The notes under the pieces: model-generated | Told to the model about the DNA's origin: nothing | The model's database searches: none | The model's input: the letters and a program-made list of their open reading frames with translations, nothing else | Made by a program: the position numbers and the translations under genes | Shown: one piece after another, positions 37,801 through 53,800 of the stretch | Position numbering within the stretch: position 1 is the first letter of the stretch | Layout of the letters: every line of letters begins with the position of its first letter | Source: Panopea generosa | Taxonomy: Eukaryota > Mollusca > Bivalvia > Adapedonta > Hiatellidae | Assembly: GCA_029582155.1 (NCBI GenBank) | Contig: CM055901.1 | Location: forward strand, 24,957,657 to 25,021,656 | Direction: 5' to 3' | Length of the DNA stretch: 64,000 bases

Positions 37801-40800
37801 CCAAAATTGCAAAGCAGGGGATAAAAATAGAAAAACAGAGTAGAAACCATGTAAGTAATCATTACACAATAAGTTACACTATTTAATGAAAGAAACAGAA
37901 GAAAAATGTTTGCATAAAGTTGATGTCTCATTCTACATGTGGGACTTTCCATTGCCGTAGCTGCGATGTTTATAACATAGTTTGGTCTGTATCGCGGGTG
38001 ATTCTTTGGCTCCCAGAACCGTGTTATATCAGGACTGCAGTGTATTAATACGAAAGTGAAGACAAAGTATGAAAATGTCAAGAAATAGCTAAATTGTTGT
38101 AAAACTTTCCTTGCAAACCAGATTGCATTTTATAAATTTAAAGACATGGATAGAGAGGCGAACATTGCCAGCCACTCAACTATGTTATATACCACGACTA
38201 TGACAAGGTATAAACATTGACAGCCACTCAACTATTTTATCTACCACGACTATGACAAGGTGTAAACATTGACAGCCACTCAACTATGTTATCTACCATG
38301 ACTATGACAAGGTATAAACATTGACAGCCACTCAACTATGTTATATACCACGACTATGACAAGGTATAAACATTGACAGCCACTCAACTATGTTATATAC
38401 CACGACTATGACAAGGTATAAACATTGACAGCCACTCAACTATGTTATCTACCACGACTATGACAAGGTATAAACATGACAGGCTTACCATCACCAGTAC
38501 AATAGTAGCCAGGGAACTTTTTGAAATAAGTTGTTTCAAACCTCTCCTGATTTCCATATATGGTCCTCATTATACCTGGCCAAGGCTGCTTGAACACCTG
38601 TACAATATAGTCAATACTTATATCTTCCATTTCTATTCAAAACAATACATATATGGTTAAATAATTTCTTTCATGGAACTTTTTCTTAATTACGCATGAA
38701 CAATTACTTTGTATCTAAAGAAAAAAACAGAAGGTTTCTTTTGACTAAAAACAGATGTCTAAACAACCAGAGTTTTCTATAACACTCAAATTTTAGTTTG
38801 ATTGTTTTAATTAAATTGATGACACTGGCCCCTGGGCTCTGAGCAGCACAAAATACATTTAGATTGAGTGGGCACTGTTTGCTACTCAAAAAAATGTTTC
38901 AGTTTGTGTCACAACATTTTATCAAATGACCTTTAAAATGATTCATTCTGCCTGTAAAGCCTCAGCACATGAGGGACAAATGATCCCTAATTTCAAAGTG
39001 TGAGGGAAAACACTGAACCACCCACATGACTCATCATTTTTTGTACAAAAATAGCTATATATAATAGAAATCTGATGACAGTTTCACTATCAATCATAAT
39101 ACAATCATACTATGTACCAAGTTTGAAGTTAACTGATTAAAAACTATAGGAGTTGAAGAGTAAACAAATGTGATGGACAGATGGACAGAATGAGTAAGGA
39201 CAATGTGTCTCCCATCAACGTGGAGAGATATAAGCACAAGGATTACTATATAAGACTAAAACTACCGTTCCTCAGCATATACAGTCAAACCTGTCTTAAA
39301 CAGCCAGTCAAGGGAAGGAGAAAAAGTGGCCTTTTAAAACAGGTTGTTGGTAAATACAGGTTAATTTGCTCTGAAAGCATAGAAATGGGAAATAACAGAT
39401 GTGGCTGCTTAAGACAAGTGGCTGCTTAATAGAGGTGACCAATTTACACAGGTTTGACTGTAACTGACAAACATTATCACATAACGTTTTCGGACCAAGA
39501 GGGACTCACATCAACAAGCTCATCAGCAAGATATAACGTTCCCGAGACCCAGGTTTTAAACTTTCTGCTATAAAGGAACCTTAATACGATATATACAGGG
39601 CCAAATTATACGGGGCAAATATATATCATTTTAGTGTACCCATATTCTATGGGAAAGAGAATGTAACCTGCATTTAGTGCAATCAATGATTGGAACGCAC
39701 TGCCTGCTAACTGATAAAAGAAGTCACTTTAAAAGTTATGTCAAGACCCACTTATTGGACAGAGCTAGGAAAACATAAGTTATTTATTGTGCTCGTTGAC
39801 TGGTACATGTATGTTCATTGTTTTATTTGTAATATTTTTATGCTAAATTCATGATAATAATAATATGTTGAAACAGCAGATGTGATGACTTCCAAATTCC
39901 AAAGTCTTCAACTTTATATTTTGTTTATTCAATTTAACAGAAATTTTTGTAATGTATATTCTTAGTAAGTATAATACCAAGGACCTCATTAATGGACAAT
40001 CAGAGGTTTTTATACACTATAATGTATGCCCAAAGTTGCATTAACTGAATACTTCATTTAAGTAACCATAGTTTCTATAGTATATTTTATTGTGATATAT
40101 CAGCAACTTTTTTTACTTTTTTAACTTCTGATTATGCCAAAACAATATTTTAAAATTGCATTCTGTGACACTTTATCGTTAACAATTTGCAACAATTAAT
40201 TAATTCTATATAGTATGGTTGATGGTTATGAAACTACCTTGTAATAATTTATCTATATTTTAGTTGTAATTAAGTAATGTACCTTTAATGTAACCTGTAC
40301 ATGTGTGTAGTTTAAGTTTGGTTTAAATGTATAGTCAAACCTGTCTTAAGCAGCCAATCAAGGGAAGGAGAAAAATTCGCCTTTTAAGACAGGTTGTTGC
40401 TTAATACAGGTTAATTTATTCTGAAATGATAGAAATGGGAAAAAGCAAATATGGCTGCTTAAGACAAGTGACTGCTTTATATAGGTGACTGCTTACACAA
40501 GTTTGACTGTATTTATTTTCTATCAGTTTGGAAACAAGTTCTATCAACTTATACAAATCTTGCTCCATATCTTCCTGGGTAGATCCAGTACTTAAAGCAT
40601 ATATATGCAGATGGAGAGTCTTTCTCTAGTACATAACAACACCTGACCATGATGAGGAATCCATTTGATGACACTACAATCCTGGGTCCAATGCTCTACT
40701 TCTTCACTACACACCAGGTGAACACGTGAACAAAAGTAGAAAACAAAATCTTTGAGAGAGAAATTTGAGTTTGAAGTACAGTCGAAACTCGTTATCTCGA

Positions 40801-41726
40801 TATTGGAGGAACTGCCAAAAAACTTCTAGATATCCGAATGTCAACATAGATTTTGTCTCATGATCAATATTTGTTTTCATAACCTGATAACTGTCATACA
40901 TCAATTGTACTTTCGCTTTCATATTACGGTCCATGCAGTAGAATTACACTGTCGTGATAAATACTGATTTCCGGGTCCTTCTTTGTATTTCTCGACAGTG
41001 TGAGATATAAGTTGATTAATTGAATCAAATGATATTTAAACAAAATTTACATGCAATCACCCAATTCAATGACACGATGTTTGCAACATTAAAACTGACA
41101 CCTTTGTCATTGACCGGTAATTATTGCTGCATCTTAAACAAACTGTGAAAAATGGCACGCAAAGATTTTCACACGGCATGGAAAAACACACAATATTATG
41201 TCAACAATAAATATATCGAGACAAACATTCAATTAAAGGTGTGAAATGATCAATCGGATACTATACTGGGATCAAGTTATCCAGAATATCAACACTGACA
41301 ATATCGAGATGAAAGGAATTTATTTATATAAGCAAATAAGGGGGAAAATTAGAAAAATATCGACATTACCGGAATATTGACTCAAGTGATATTGAAATAA
41401 CGAGTTTGGACTGTATAACATTAGGTTAAATTGAACATTATTTTAATGGGTAAATGGGGTTAATATCGGAACATATGAAATCAGGAAGAAAAAAACAAAT
41501 GTTAAGATAAAACCAACTTACAATATATCCTTCTGTTTCATCTTCTATCAACTTTCCTTCCTCATTCAGTACTACTGGCACAACACCAAAGAATGGGAAT
41601 GTCTGAATAATACATGCTGAACTTACTATCGGTAAACATAAGATATATAAAGGGAGGTAATTAAATTCACAACAAGGGAATTTACGATTTTTTGGATCTT
41701 TTCAGATGCTCATTCACAATGCATGT

Positions 41727-41814
<88 letters not shown>

Positions 41815-44800
41815 GACAAATTATGTGGCTTATATAGTTGACAAATGACATGACATTTTACAGTTGACAAATGACGTGGCATTGTATAGTTGACAAATGA
41901 CGACATTGTATAGTTGACAAATGACGTGGCATTATATAGTTGACAAATGACATGGCATTGTATAGTTGACAAAATTTATGACATGACATTATATAGTTGA
42001 TAAATGATGTGGCATTATATAGTTGACAAATAACATGGAATTATATAGTTGACAAATGACATGGCATTGTACAGTTGACAAAATTAATGACATGACATAT
42101 AGTTGATAAATGACGTGGCATTATATAGTTGACAAATGATGTGGCATTATATAGTTGACAAATTACCAGAGAAGAGTAAAAGTCATGGCATGCAGAGAAA
42201 AAACATACTTACAGCAGATCCAGGTTTAGTAGGAGTGCAACCAGGTAATGGAGTGATCACATGACCTCCCTGCAAAAAAAACATTACTAGTTATGTGTGC
42301 AATACTATGTGCGAACAACACAACCACTGAAACACAAATAAAATGTAGCTGACATAATGTAAAACCCATTATAACATGTTTTTTTTTCTATGGCTTCTAA
42401 ATTTAGTATTGTTTGTTTAAAATCACATCATAACACATTACATTTCACAAACACCTACTCATTATCTCCCTATTCTTTTAAATTTGACAGAATTCCTGTA
42501 TTAAAGTAGTTTAACAATAATGGCCGAGACATGATTTATGAAGGACGAACAGACAGATTGACAATTTGAACACCATGCACTCTCTAAAAGAGCCAAGAAA
42601 ACATATCAAATAGTGAAATGTAAACTTGTAGTTTATACGTTTATTAAATCAAAAAGAAACAAACTGAATTTCAATCACTGAGAATCAACTAGCACTTTAA
42701 ACATACTGTTTCAGTTTGCCAGAACGTATCTACCACAGCACACCGTTTGTTCCCAACAACATTGTAGTACCACAACCAAGCCTCGGGGTTTATTGGTTCT
42801 CCTACTGTGGCTATCACCTTCAGGGAAGACAGATCATATCTGAAATGACAATTATATTGTATTTTGTATTTATCATATACAAGCATGATACATGTATGGT
42901 CTCTTATAACGGCATAGCCTATGAGAAAATTAAATTTTGATAATAGAAATCAGCTTGGAGAAACAAAACAACAAGTGTTTTTTTTTTCATCTGACAATAG
43001 CAGGTGTGATATTGAATTGTGGACAAGGATGAATTAAAAAAGCGAATGCACTTTGTATTTTTTCCAAAAGCTTGGGAGTTATTTCATGAATAAATGCAAT
43101 GTCATATTATATCTACAAAAATATATATACAGTGAAATCATTCATTTTTGTGGGGGTCTAATATTTGGGGGAATGGTTATAGGCAAAATTGTGTTACATC
43201 CATACTGCATAGCAATTACCTGTACCAAAACGTAGATCTACAATCTTTCTTGGCTAGATCAATATGTTATCCAATATTTTCTGTTTAGTATGTTAATTAT
43301 ACTTTTCTTGAAAAAAAAAAGTTCTTTTAATTGAGTGCACAGATTAAGTTCAAATACCATAACTGTATTAGTTTTACATCTGTTTCATTACATAAAATAT
43401 GCCTGTCAATATCAGAAGTCCTGCGCTTATCTGTGTGCATTTTATTTTCATCACTGTAACAAGGTTAAAAATAGACTGTTTCTTAGAAGAATATGTCAAT
43501 TACAAGAGTTGACAACACATTTTACACCATCATGACATATTTTTCCAGCATCTTTGAACTAGGTAATTTTTAAAAGAAACAAATGCATGCGAATAAATAT
43601 AATACAGATTCTCTAGTATTAATTAAGAGGCAGGCAGCCTACTATTGTTTTTACTTCATTCTGGCTACGAGATAACTATATATATTTCTAACAAGTAAAT
43701 TTGCGCTGGTACAAACCTTTTAACACTTTTTGACAATAAGCTGCTTGAGACATGTCATGTTTGCTCATAATCGTAACACCGAATTGTCGACCGACATCTC
43801 TCAACAGAATTACCCCCATGTTGCAAAGACACATTTATAATCGCGTGTGTTGGTACAGATAGTAACTTACACATTGGTACATGCCAGCAATTAAAACGAG
43901 ATATGTTATCAAAATCTTCATATTTAAAAGAGCCAAAAGTTCACACTAAAACAATTTTTTTTTGTTATGACTAGAAGAGCTGAATAAAAAAATCACAAAT
44001 GGATGAAATAATAAAAAATTTCCATTTCCCATAGTAGTCTTGTGTAAAACTCAGTCACCTATAGGGCCCCTATAAATACTAGCCCCTTAATTTGTACAAA
44101 CTTTAAACTCCTACTCATAAGGATAATCTATATATCATAATATATAAACATTTTAGACTGACCTGCTGTTGAGAAGAAGACTTTTGAAATAAATTTTGTT
44201 TTAACTCTTTTGTGACTCACCCTGGTCCCTTATGGAAAGTCAGTTCTCCTTATTGAACTAAAACTTAATTCCTTTGACTAGATGATGCTTCAGAACTCAA
44301 ACTGAATAATAATTTTGACCGAAGGAATGACAAAAATGAGAATTTTCTGTTTTCCCATAGAACCCCTATATAAAGTTCTATGTCCCCTTACAGGGGACCT
44401 AAAATACGAGTCCCTTAATTCTTATCTTCATTCAAACCATGCACATAGGGATAATGTATGCCAAATATGAAACATTTGACTGACAGGTTCTTAAGAATAC
44501 TTTTTTGTAATTCCAATTTTTTTTACCCTTTTTGGGCCCCTCCTGACACCTAAGACAGTGAAACACATTAATTTAACAAATCTGAATCTCCTTGACCAAA
44601 CAATGCTTCTGTGAAACTATAAGCAAAATCAGTTCCATTTTTAAAAATATATATAAATGTCCCCCTATTGGGCCCTCTGGGCCAGGTAATTTTTAATCCC
44701 AGAGACACCATTAGTACAAATCTACAACTATAGCTGGTTATCATTACCACAAGTATATTTTAAAAATGTGTTTTTTGGCTATTTTTAGTAATGGCAGCCA

Positions 44801-47800
44801 TCTTGAATTTCATTCTACAATAGAAGCATTCATGTTAAATTTGTCGATTACAATGATACTTCATCATTTATACCTTGGTATAATCATGATCTCATTTTTT
44901 TTATCTTTTAACTGTCACTTTTTTTGTTGTTGTGTTTTTTAATGCGGTTTAACACCATTTTCATCACATTTCAGGTTATATATGGCATATCCAGTTTTAC
45001 TTGTGGAAGGAAGACCTCAGACTGAGAAGAACCACTGTCCTTCGGCAAGTAAATGGAAACTTTCTCACATACAGTTTTTGGAGCGAGCAGGACTCGTACC
45101 TACAACCTTAGTGGTGAGCGGTAAGTGATTCGCTGTCAGAAGCAAAGGTTTTAAAGGAAATGAGGCTATTTCTAAGAATTGTATTTTATTGTGTTTATAG
45201 CATCCCTTTCACTATGTCATTATGTCATGATGTCTTGGTTAAGACAGTATTCTTACTACAGCTACATTGAAACATCATGATCACCAACTCACCACATTAC
45301 ATGGAAACTGAGCCCTAGAACTATCCTCCAAATGCTGAGCACCCACCAGAAACTTTTATATACATCACAGATTCATTTTTTAATGGGCTTTAACCCCATT
45401 TTCAACATACTTCAGGTTATATATGGCATATCCAGTTTTACTGGTGGAGGAAGACCTCAGAATGAATCCGAGTAGAACCAATGTCCTTCCGTAAGTAACT
45501 GGCAAAGTTTCTCACATAAAGTTTTTGAACTGAGCTAGTCTCGAACCTGCAATTTGCACATCACTGATTAAACAAATGGTCATAGATTTTTTCCCAAAAT
45601 AATAACTAGAGTTCTTACTTTGTCACGTAGCTGTCACCAAAGCCCATCAGTGTTCTGATGGCTGTTGGTGCTGTGTAGAACTTGCTGACCTTATATTTCT
45701 CTACGATGGCCCAGAACCTGCCAGCGTCGGGGAATGTGGGAACACCTTTAAACTGTAAAATGCAATATTAGTATACGACATGGACATTAAACTATTATCA
45801 ATCAAACAAAGAACTTAAATTGACATGAGCCTGTAATGTAACAATATCTGCATTCTGAGATAAGATGTTAGGATAACATGGTAAAATGTAGATTACAAAC
45901 AATTAATTTACATATAAAAGCAATGTGTCAAAGGCTGCAGAAACCCCTCTCTCACATTTACATACTCAGATACCCCTCTCTCACATTTACATACACAGAC
46001 ACCCCTCTCTCACATTTACATATACAAACACCCCTCTCTCACATTTACATACACAGACACCCCTCTCTCACATTTACATACACAGATACCCCTCTCTCAC
46101 ATTTACATACACCGACACTCCTCTCTCACATTTACATACACAGACACCCCTCTCTCACATTTACATACACAGACACCCCTCTCTAACATTTACATACACA
46201 GATACCCCTCTCTCACATTTACATACTCAGACACCCCTCTCTAACATTTACATACACAGATACCCCTCTCTCACATTTACATACTCAGACACCCCTCTCT
46301 CACATTTACATACACAGATACCCCTCTCTCACATTTACATACTCAGATACCCCTCTCTCACATTTACATACACAGATACCCCTCTCTCACATTTACATAC
46401 ACCGACACCCCTCTCTCACATTTACATACTCAGATACCCCTCTCTCACATTTACATACTCAGATACCCCTCTCTCACATTTACATACACAGACACCCCTC
46501 TCTAACATTCACAGACACCCCTATCTCACATTAACAAACACAGACAACTCTCTCACATTTACAGACACCCCTCTCTCACATTTACATACACAGATACCCC
46601 TCTCTCACATTTACATACACAGACACCCCTCTCTCACATTTACATATACAAACACCCCTCTCTCACATTTACATACACAGACACCCCTCTCTCACATTTA
46701 CATACACAGATACCCCTCTCTCACATTTACATACACCGACACTCCTCTCTCACATTTACATACACAGACACCCCTCTCTCACATTTACATACACAGACAC
46801 CCTTCTCTAACATTTACATACACAGATACCCCTCTCTCACATTTACATACACCGACACTCCTCTCTCACATTTACATACACAGACACCCCTCTCTCACAT
46901 TAACATACACATTTACATACCTAGACACCCCTCTCTCACATTTACATACACAGATACCCTTCTCTAACATTTACATACACAGACACCCCTCTCTCACATT
47001 CACAGACACCCCTATCTCACATTAACAAACACAGACAACTCTCTCACATTTACATACAGACACCCCTCTCTAACATTTACATACACAGATACCCCTCTCT
47101 CACAATTACATACACAGACACCTCTCTCTCACATTTACATACACAGACACCCCTCTCTCACATTTACATATACAGACACCCCTCTCTCACATTTACATAC
47201 AGACACCCCTCTCTCACATTTACATACAGAGACACCCCTCTCACATTTACATACACAGACAACCCTCTTTCACATTAACATACACATTTACATACACAGA
47301 CACCCCTCTCTCACATTTACATACACAGACACCCCTCTCTCACATTTACATACACAGACACCCTTCTCTCACATTAACATACACAGACACCCCTCTCTCA
47401 CATTAACATACACACACCCCTCTCTCACATTATCATACACAGACACTCCTTTCTGACATTTACATACAGACACCCCTCTCTCACATTAACATACACAGAC
47501 ACCCTTCTCTCACATTTACATATACAGATACCCCTCTCTCACATTTACATACACAGACACCCCTCTCTCACATTTACATACACAGACACCCCTCTCTCAC
47601 ATTTACATACACAGACAGCCCTCTCTCACATTTACATACACAGATACCCCTCTCTCACATTAACATACACATTTACATACACAGACACCCCTCTCTCACA
47701 TTAACATACACATTTACATACACAGACACCCCTCTCTCACATTTACATACACAGATACCCCTCTTTCACATTAACATACACATTTACATACACAGACACC

Positions 47801-50800
47801 CATCTCTCACATTTACATACACATTGACATACACAGACACCACTCTCTCACATTTACATACACAGATACCCCTCTCTCCCATTTACCTACACAGATACCC
47901 CTCTCTCACATTAACATACACATTTACATACACAGACACCCCTCTCTCACATTAACATACACATTTACATACACAGACACCACTCTCTCACATTTACATA
48001 CACATTTACATACACAGACACCCCTCTCTCACATTTACATACACAGATACCCCTCTTTCACATTAACATACACATTTACATACACAGACACCCCTCTTTC
48101 ACATTTACATACACATTGACATACACAGACACCACTCTCTAACATTTACATACACAGATACCCCTCTGTCACAGTAACATACACATTTTCATACACAGAC
48201 AACCCTCTCTCACATTTACATACACAGACACCCCTCTCTCACATTAACATACACATTTACATACACAGACACCCCTATCTCACATTTACATACACAGATA
48301 CCCCTCTCTCACATTTACATACACATTTACATACACATACACCCCTCTCACACATTAACATACACAGATACCCCTCTCTCACATTTACATACACATTTAC
48401 ATACACAGACACCCCTCTCTCACATTTACAAACACAGACACCCCTCTCTCACATTAACATACACATTTACAAACACAGACAACCCTCTCTCACATTAACA
48501 TACACATTTACATACACAGACACCCCTCTCTCACATTAACATACACATTTACATACACAGACACCCCTCTCTCACATTTACATACACAGACACCCCTCTC
48601 TCACATTAACATACACATTTACATACACAGACACCCCTCTCTCACATTTACATACACAGACACCCCTCTCTCACATTTACATACACAGATACCCCTCTTT
48701 CACATTAACATACACATTTACATACACAGACACCCCTCTTTCACATTTACATACACAGACACCCCTCTCTCACATTTACATACACAGACACCCCTCTTTC
48801 ACATTTACATACACAGACATCCTTCTCTGACATTTACATAAACAGACACCCCTCTCTGACATTTACATACACAGACACCCCTCTCTCACATTTACATACA
48901 CAGACACCCCTCTCTCACATTTACATACACAGATACCCATCTCTCACAGTAACATACACATTTACATACAGACACCCCTCTCTAACATTTACATACACAT
49001 TTACATACACAGACACCCCTCTCTCATATTTACATACACAGACACCCCTCTCTTACATTAACATACACATTTACATACACAGACAACCCTATCTCACATT
49101 TACATACACAGACACCCCTCTCTCACATTTAGATACACATTTACATACACAAACACCCCTCTCTCACATTTACATACACAGATACCCATCTCTCACAGTA
49201 ACATACACATTTACATACACAGACACCCCTCTCTCACATTTACATACACATTTACATACACAGACACCCCTCTCTCATATTTACATACACAGACACCCCT
49301 CTCTCACATTAACATACACATTTACATACACAGACACCCCTATCTCACATTTACATACACAGACACCCCTCTCTCACATTTAGATACACATTTACATACA
49401 CAGACACCCCTCTCTCACATTTACATACACAGATACCCCTCTCTCACATTAACATATACATTTACATCCACAGACACCCCTCTCTCACATTAACATACAC
49501 ATTTACATACATAGACACCCCTATCTCACATTTACATACACAGACACCCCTCTCTCACATTTAGATACACATTTACATACACAGACACCCCTCTCTCACA
49601 TTTACATACACAGATACCCCTCTCTCACATTTACATATACATTTACATACACAGACACCCCTCTCTCACATTAACACACATTTACATACACAGACACCCC
49701 TCTCTCACATTTACATACACAGATACCCCTTTCTCACATTTACAAACACAGACACCCCTCCCTAACATTAACATACACAGACATCCCTTTCTCACATTTA
49801 CATACACAGACACCCCTCTCTCACATTAACATACATATTTATATACACAGACACCCCTCTCTCACATTTACATACACATTTACATACACAGACACCCCTC
49901 TCTCACATTAACATACACAGATACCCCTCTCTCACATTTACAAACACAGACACCCCTCCCTAACATTAACATACACAGACATCCCTCTCTCACATTTACA
50001 TACACATTTACATACACAGACACCCCTCTCTCACATTTACATACACAGACACCCCTCTCTCATATTAACATACACATTTACATACCTAGACACCGCTCTC
50101 TTACATTTACATATACAGACACCCCTCTCTCACATTTACATATACAGACACCCCTCTCTCTCTCTCATTTACATACACAGACTCCCCTCTCTAACATCTA
50201 CATACACAGGCATCCCTCTCTCACATTAACATACACAGACACCCCTCTCTCACATTAACATACACATTTACATACTTAGACACCTCACTCTCACATTTAC
50301 ATACAGACACCCCTCTCTTGTATTTACATACCTAAACACCCCTCTCTCGCATTGACATAACTAGACACCCCTCTCTCGCATTTAGATGTACCTAGACACC
50401 CATTTTAAGTGCAGTGGAACTACATATACAGGAATCTCTGTTATCAAAGTTGTTTCATATAATTGATTGTTACATGCTTATTTAGTATTAAAATCACCAA
50501 TTAATTTGACAAATTCACTACACTAAAAAGAAAAGTAACTTACAATTACACTAGTAGCGCCATTACACAATGGTCCATATGTGACATAAGTATGTCCGGT
50601 GATCCAGCCAACATCTGCCGTACACCAGTAAACATCATCATCGTGGTAATCAAAGTCATACTTGAAGGTTGTCGCTGCATACATCATATAACCACCTACT
50701 GTGTGCAACACACCTTTTGGTTTACCCGTAGACCCGCTGAAACAGATTTGAAAAATTGTCAATTTCTAGTTCTATATATGCAAATACATGTGCAATTGTT

Positions 50801-53800
50801 TAATGAGATAACCTTTTTAACCATTCAATTAAAAATGGTTTGTATCTTTGTTTTTGCATTGTTGAAAATATATTCAGAAGGTTATTTTTTTTTTATTTTA
50901 TTTTTTTATTTATAGTATTGGCAGCCATCTTAACTATATCAAGATATTGTTCTGCGTAATCTTTTCTTCATCCCAAACGCTCAGTTTGCTCAATTGTAAA
51001 ATATTTTTTTCGAAAGATTCAGAGTTGTGTTGCTTACAAGAAGATTTGTATGAAGAGACACAAGCCCTTAGTCCCCCTTCCCTTATAGCAATATGAAATA
51101 ACGATTGAGGCTTACACTTAAAAACAAAAAAAATATAACTGACAGTTATACACAATGGAACGAAACAAGAAGACAGAGAGATCTTAAGGATGCTCTACTG
51201 GTATGATCTGGCTGTGGCTATTTTGAACGATATACATGATTCACATAAGGGACATGATCGTATTTTCTATATATGGCATTATAGATAAACAAGATTATCA
51301 GAGGAACTGGTAGATGCTCCTTGATCAAGTGTACTTGATTCAATAGTAACTACATTGTGTTTGTAAAGGGAAAGAGGGTGTAATGGGGAGATCGTTCTCA
51401 GAATATTCAATATATGGATATGGGGAGATAATTATGTCATTCTTCAAGATAATTTTATGGATTTTTTCCTCTGCACTGCCATATACAACCCTCGATCCAT
51501 GTTCCAAGTGTGGTTGGGTTCAAACGGACAGACAGAATAAGAGCACCGCAAGCTGGTGCAGACGCTTGTCTTCGAAGTCAGTTATGTACACTTTTTAAAC
51601 ATGATTAATGTTTAAAAAGTTTACAAAATCAATAGCATTACTGAAAACATAAAATAGATTAAAAAAAAAAAAAAAAAATTAAAATAAAATCAAACAAACC
51701 TGAACAAAAAACTTCAACCTAGGGTTTTAGAGCCAAAAGTATAAGCTATATACATTGTTTCTATAACATAATAATAATAATGAATGTGTTTATGAAGTTT
51801 AGTCACTACAACATCTATAGCTAGTTTGTTCAGAAAGAGAGAAAAACCGAGCTAAACATAAAACTTTAACTGCGGGACGACAACACCGATGACGCCATCG
51901 TCAGGGTCATGACAAAAGCTCTTCAATTTTTTTTAAAAGACAAGCTATAAAAGCAGCAGCCACATGATGGCACTTGAGGGAGCAAAAATAGTTGATTACC
52001 AAAGATTGGGCAAAATGGTATCACACTAAAGCCATATTTCATTCCAGGATCATCATTTGTCCAAACTTGGTAAAGCATTATAAACTGATGGTACATACAA
52101 TGTTTCAAATCTAATAAATATAAGAAATTCTACCTGGCCTTTGAGGTAAACAATTACAGACTAGAATGTCCCTACCTGGTATACAACATGAACAGTGGAT
52201 CTTCAGCATCCATCCATTCTACATCGCAGTCTGTTGACGCTGATGCTGTCAATTCATGCCACCATTTGTCCCTTGGACTGGTCCAGTTGATGCGCAGTTG
52301 TCTTGATGGACGTTTTGCAGGAGGTTCCTCAGTATCGCCGTTGCCAATGACAGTTTGGTCAGCTGGCAGCAGGTGACGATAGACGACCATATGATCCACT
52401 GTGTGACCACTAGGGGAGACAATTTTGTGAAATATAAAAGATCATCAATATAAAATTGTTAGGATTTCTGAATTGTTACTTCAATAAACAGCTGGGCAAT
52501 TTTAAATTTTGAAGTTTATGACATGTTCTGAATTATGAAGAGTTGGGAGCGACTGGAATAATTAAATATTGTGGAGAAATTTTAATTTAAATTCAAAGTT
52601 GTGACATGCTCTGAACTAAGGACAGTTGTGAACTAGTAGGGCTGACTATCGAGGCCAATTTCAACTATCGCAATAGTATCACTATCGCAATACTATTGAT
52701 ATCATTGGGTTACTATCACAATACTATTGATATCATTGGGTTACTATCACAATACTATTGATATCATTGGGTTACTATTGCAATACTATTATGATAGTTG
52801 AAGACTTTAGACATTACCAGTTAGAATACATTTACAAGATGAAGTTGTTACAACAGGCTTATCAACACAAGTGATGTATGCATCTCCAAAAATATCAGAC
52901 ATTGCATTGGTTTTTTTCTAATGCAAGTCTACACAATCATTTAAACCAAATTTTGACGACACCGACTTTTAGACCGTCACCACATCTGGATATTTCCGTA
53001 TTTCCAATGAAGGAAAATGGTTCAATTTGCTAAAAATAAATAGTTTTAAGTGGATATTTTATTCTAGCTTTGTTGAAATAGGATGCTGAGAAAACCACTT
53101 ACGATTTCATTGTTTTGTTTACTTGCATAATGCCCTTACTTAAACACTGTGATCTATTTTAGTTGTCTTGATCTGGGAGCTTCGATAGGGGCTAAATACT
53201 TTATTTAAAAGCGTTTAGTTCTGATTGATTACAGACATACTGCAGACATGAAGCGTGACTGGGAGGTTAATGAATCAAGTGAGAGGTCATGAACAAACCA
53301 ATTAATGCTGACACCTTTTCAATAATCAATTTTTAAATCAAGATATTTCTTGGGACAATATTCTATCTTCAGGCGGAGTAACCTTTAAATGCTTCATTCT
53401 GGTTTGCTTACCTGTACATCCCCCCAGTTCACACTTGCTAGTGATTGAGTGGTACCAGTCAAAGTTGGGCAATATAAACAAAATTTACGTATTTCCATAT
53501 CATATACTCACGCAGCAGCACATTTAGTGACGGCATTATCTGCGATCTCCTTCAAGTTGAGCAATTTACCGCCTCGCCACACACCATCTAAATGAAGTAA
53601 GAACAATGAGTGAGCCTGCATGCTTAATTATAAAACAAATTACATTGTAAAAAAAATATTGAACCTTGTTTAGAAATTTAAAAATTATACAAATCTCTTG
53701 TTTTAGAGATAATTTAAATAATTATCAATTTGTTAATTAACTGAACGTTTAATCTATTTTATATAGGTTATAGCTATAAATGTTAACTGAAATCCCCTGA

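Noticed and set aside
45925-47025. 366-codon open frame on the plus strand
   Set aside because: The peptide repeats every 29 residues because the 29-bp unit happens to lack stops in all three phases used. It lies inside an intron-located minisatellite and opposite the gene.
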